DNA of 6,253 nucleotides from an uncultured Synergistales bacterium. GTDB lineage: Bacteria; Synergistota; Synergistia; Synergistales; Aminobacteriaceae. This document shows positions 5,901-6,253 of the stretch, piece by piece. The stretch spans positions 1 through 6,253 of the forward strand of contig CAJOGG010000124.1 of the NCBI GenBank assembly GCA_905234205.1, read 5' to 3'. The position numbers and the translations under genes were made by a program. The notes beneath the pieces were generated by a model. That model was given only the letters and a program-made list of their open reading frames with translations, made no database searches and was not told the origin of the DNA. Numbering within the stretch: position 1 is the first letter of the stretch; every line of letters begins with the position of its first letter.

Positions 5901-6127
5901 CCAAGGCTAAAATCCCAACACATGAAGAACGCCTCGAAGCTACACGGCGCAAGATGGCTTTTCGGGAAATGATTAGACATTCTCATGAAGTACCAGCAGC
6001 ACCAGGCGTACTTGAACACCCTGAACCAGAATTTGACGGTATACATTGCCTTGATTGTGGAAGCACTGATCTTGTACGTTGGGAAAGTTGTTATCGTTGC
6101 AGAAAATGCGGCTGGAGCAAATGTTAG
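5897..6127 (+). CDS. Small protein with a C-terminal cysteine tail like that of class II ribonucleotide reductase
   Basis: The 76-aa product has a basic, helical N-terminal half (EERLEATRRKMAFREMIRH, residues 10-28), a Pro-rich linker (about 32-46), and a C-terminal zinc ribbon with CLDCGS (C51, C54) and SCYRCRKCGWSKC (C65, C68, C71, C76). The end pattern CPxCG...GCxxCxxCGxSKC at the very C-terminus is the one I know from the tail of adenosylcobalamin-dependent (NrdJ) ribonucleotide reductases. Here it stands on a short separate protein. No catalytic reductase domain is present, so it may be a DNA-binding zinc finger or a detached tail module. The ATG at 5897 is preferred over the GTG at 5888, since AGGAG (5884-5888) lies 8 bases before the ATG and overlaps the GTG. 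It is translationally coupled to the gene before it. Confidence 0.78.
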   Translation: MTKAKIPTHEERLEATRRKMAFREMIRHSHEVPAAPGVLEHPEPEFDGIHCLDCGSTDLVRWESCYRCRKCGWSKC

Positions 6128-6140
6128 GAGGAGAGATAGT

Positions 6141-6253
6141 GTGAGTATTTATACAGTAGTGACTACTATTGTCGTATTGATATTTTTCTGGGCAGTTTCA
6201 CAGGAAAGTGCTATAGGTAACTTGATAAACGCAAAGGCAGATGAGATTCGTGC
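6141..6253 (+). CDS. N-terminus of a single-pass membrane protein (partial)
   Basis: The frame runs from the GTG at 6141 to the window end (37 complete codons). AGGAGG (6126-6131) lies 9 bases upstream and overlaps the preceding stop, which supports the GTG; an alternative GTG at 6139 hits a stop at once. Residues 4-19 (YTVVTTIVVLIFFWAV) form a hydrophobic helix just after the N-terminus, followed by polar residues (QESAIGNLINAKADEIR). It resembles a small N-terminally anchored phage protein. The lack of a positively charged N-terminus argues against a cleaved signal peptide. Function unknown. Confidence 0.65.
   Translation, partial: MSIYTVVTTIVVLIFFWAVSQESAIGNLINAKADEIR

Larger units (their letters stand above)
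2894..6253 (+). mobile_element. Phage-like accessory region (prophage or integrated element, partial)
   Basis: All genes after the rpsI terminator have phage character or no known role: a truncated primase, a BRO-N/ANT antirepressor, an AAPDMYELL-type phage protein, a Lar-like zinc ribbon, and several small unknowns in one tightly overlapping operon. The left limit is placed at the end of the terminator only because the content changes there; no attachment repeat or integrase is seen. The right end is beyond the window. Inference from gene content. Confidence 0.55.

Noticed and set aside
1..6253. tRNA, rRNA, CRISPR array or insertion sequence
   Set aside because: I saw no cloverleaf with a TTCRANYC-type T-loop, no spaced direct repeats, and no transposase or terminal inverted repeats. 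This was by eye, so a weak signal could be missed.

Overview
The window reads as a bacterial chromosome segment that passes from ordinary core genes into a phage-like accessory operon. Every gene I can support is on the + strand. DNA is moderately AT-rich, most genes have a strong AGGAGG-type ribosome binding site, and ribosomal proteins L13 and S9 are typically bacterial. My best guess for the host is a gut-type member of Synergistota or a neighbouring phylum. This is inference from protein flavour, not a search result.

Bases 1-879 are the 3' end of a gene for a probably exported protein built from two copies of one roughly 130-150-residue domain. It ends at a clear rho-independent terminator (905-939). 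A promoter-like -10 box then precedes a PAP2-family membrane phosphatase gene (994-1916). All three PAP2 active-site motifs are present, but they are split over two reading frames at about base 1237, so the gene is broken or carries a sequence error.

Bases 1988-2835 are the rplM-rpsI operon (ribosomal proteins L13 and S9). A promoter candidate overlaps the end of the PAP2 gene, and the operon closes with a strong terminator (2864-2893).

From about 2894 to the window end the content changes. A DnaG-type primase lacks its N-terminal zinc-binding domain and about the first 190 residues of the family. It is followed by a tightly packed run of small genes: a 79-aa protein, a 99-aa protein, a BRO-N/ANT phage antirepressor, an 'AAPDMYELL' phage protein, two zinc-ribbon microproteins, and the start of a membrane protein. 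Most starts overlap the preceding stop or follow it within a few bases. This is the style of a prophage or integrated element. No integrase, structural gene, tRNA or attachment repeat is visible, so the element type and its exact left edge stay open.

The most notable points are the truncated primase with an altered EGYMD motif beside the rpsI terminator, the frameshifted PAP2 gene, the internal domain duplication in the first protein, a small protein ending in what looks like the C-terminal cysteine tail of class II ribonucleotide reductase, and a perfect 17-base palindrome inside the antirepressor gene.
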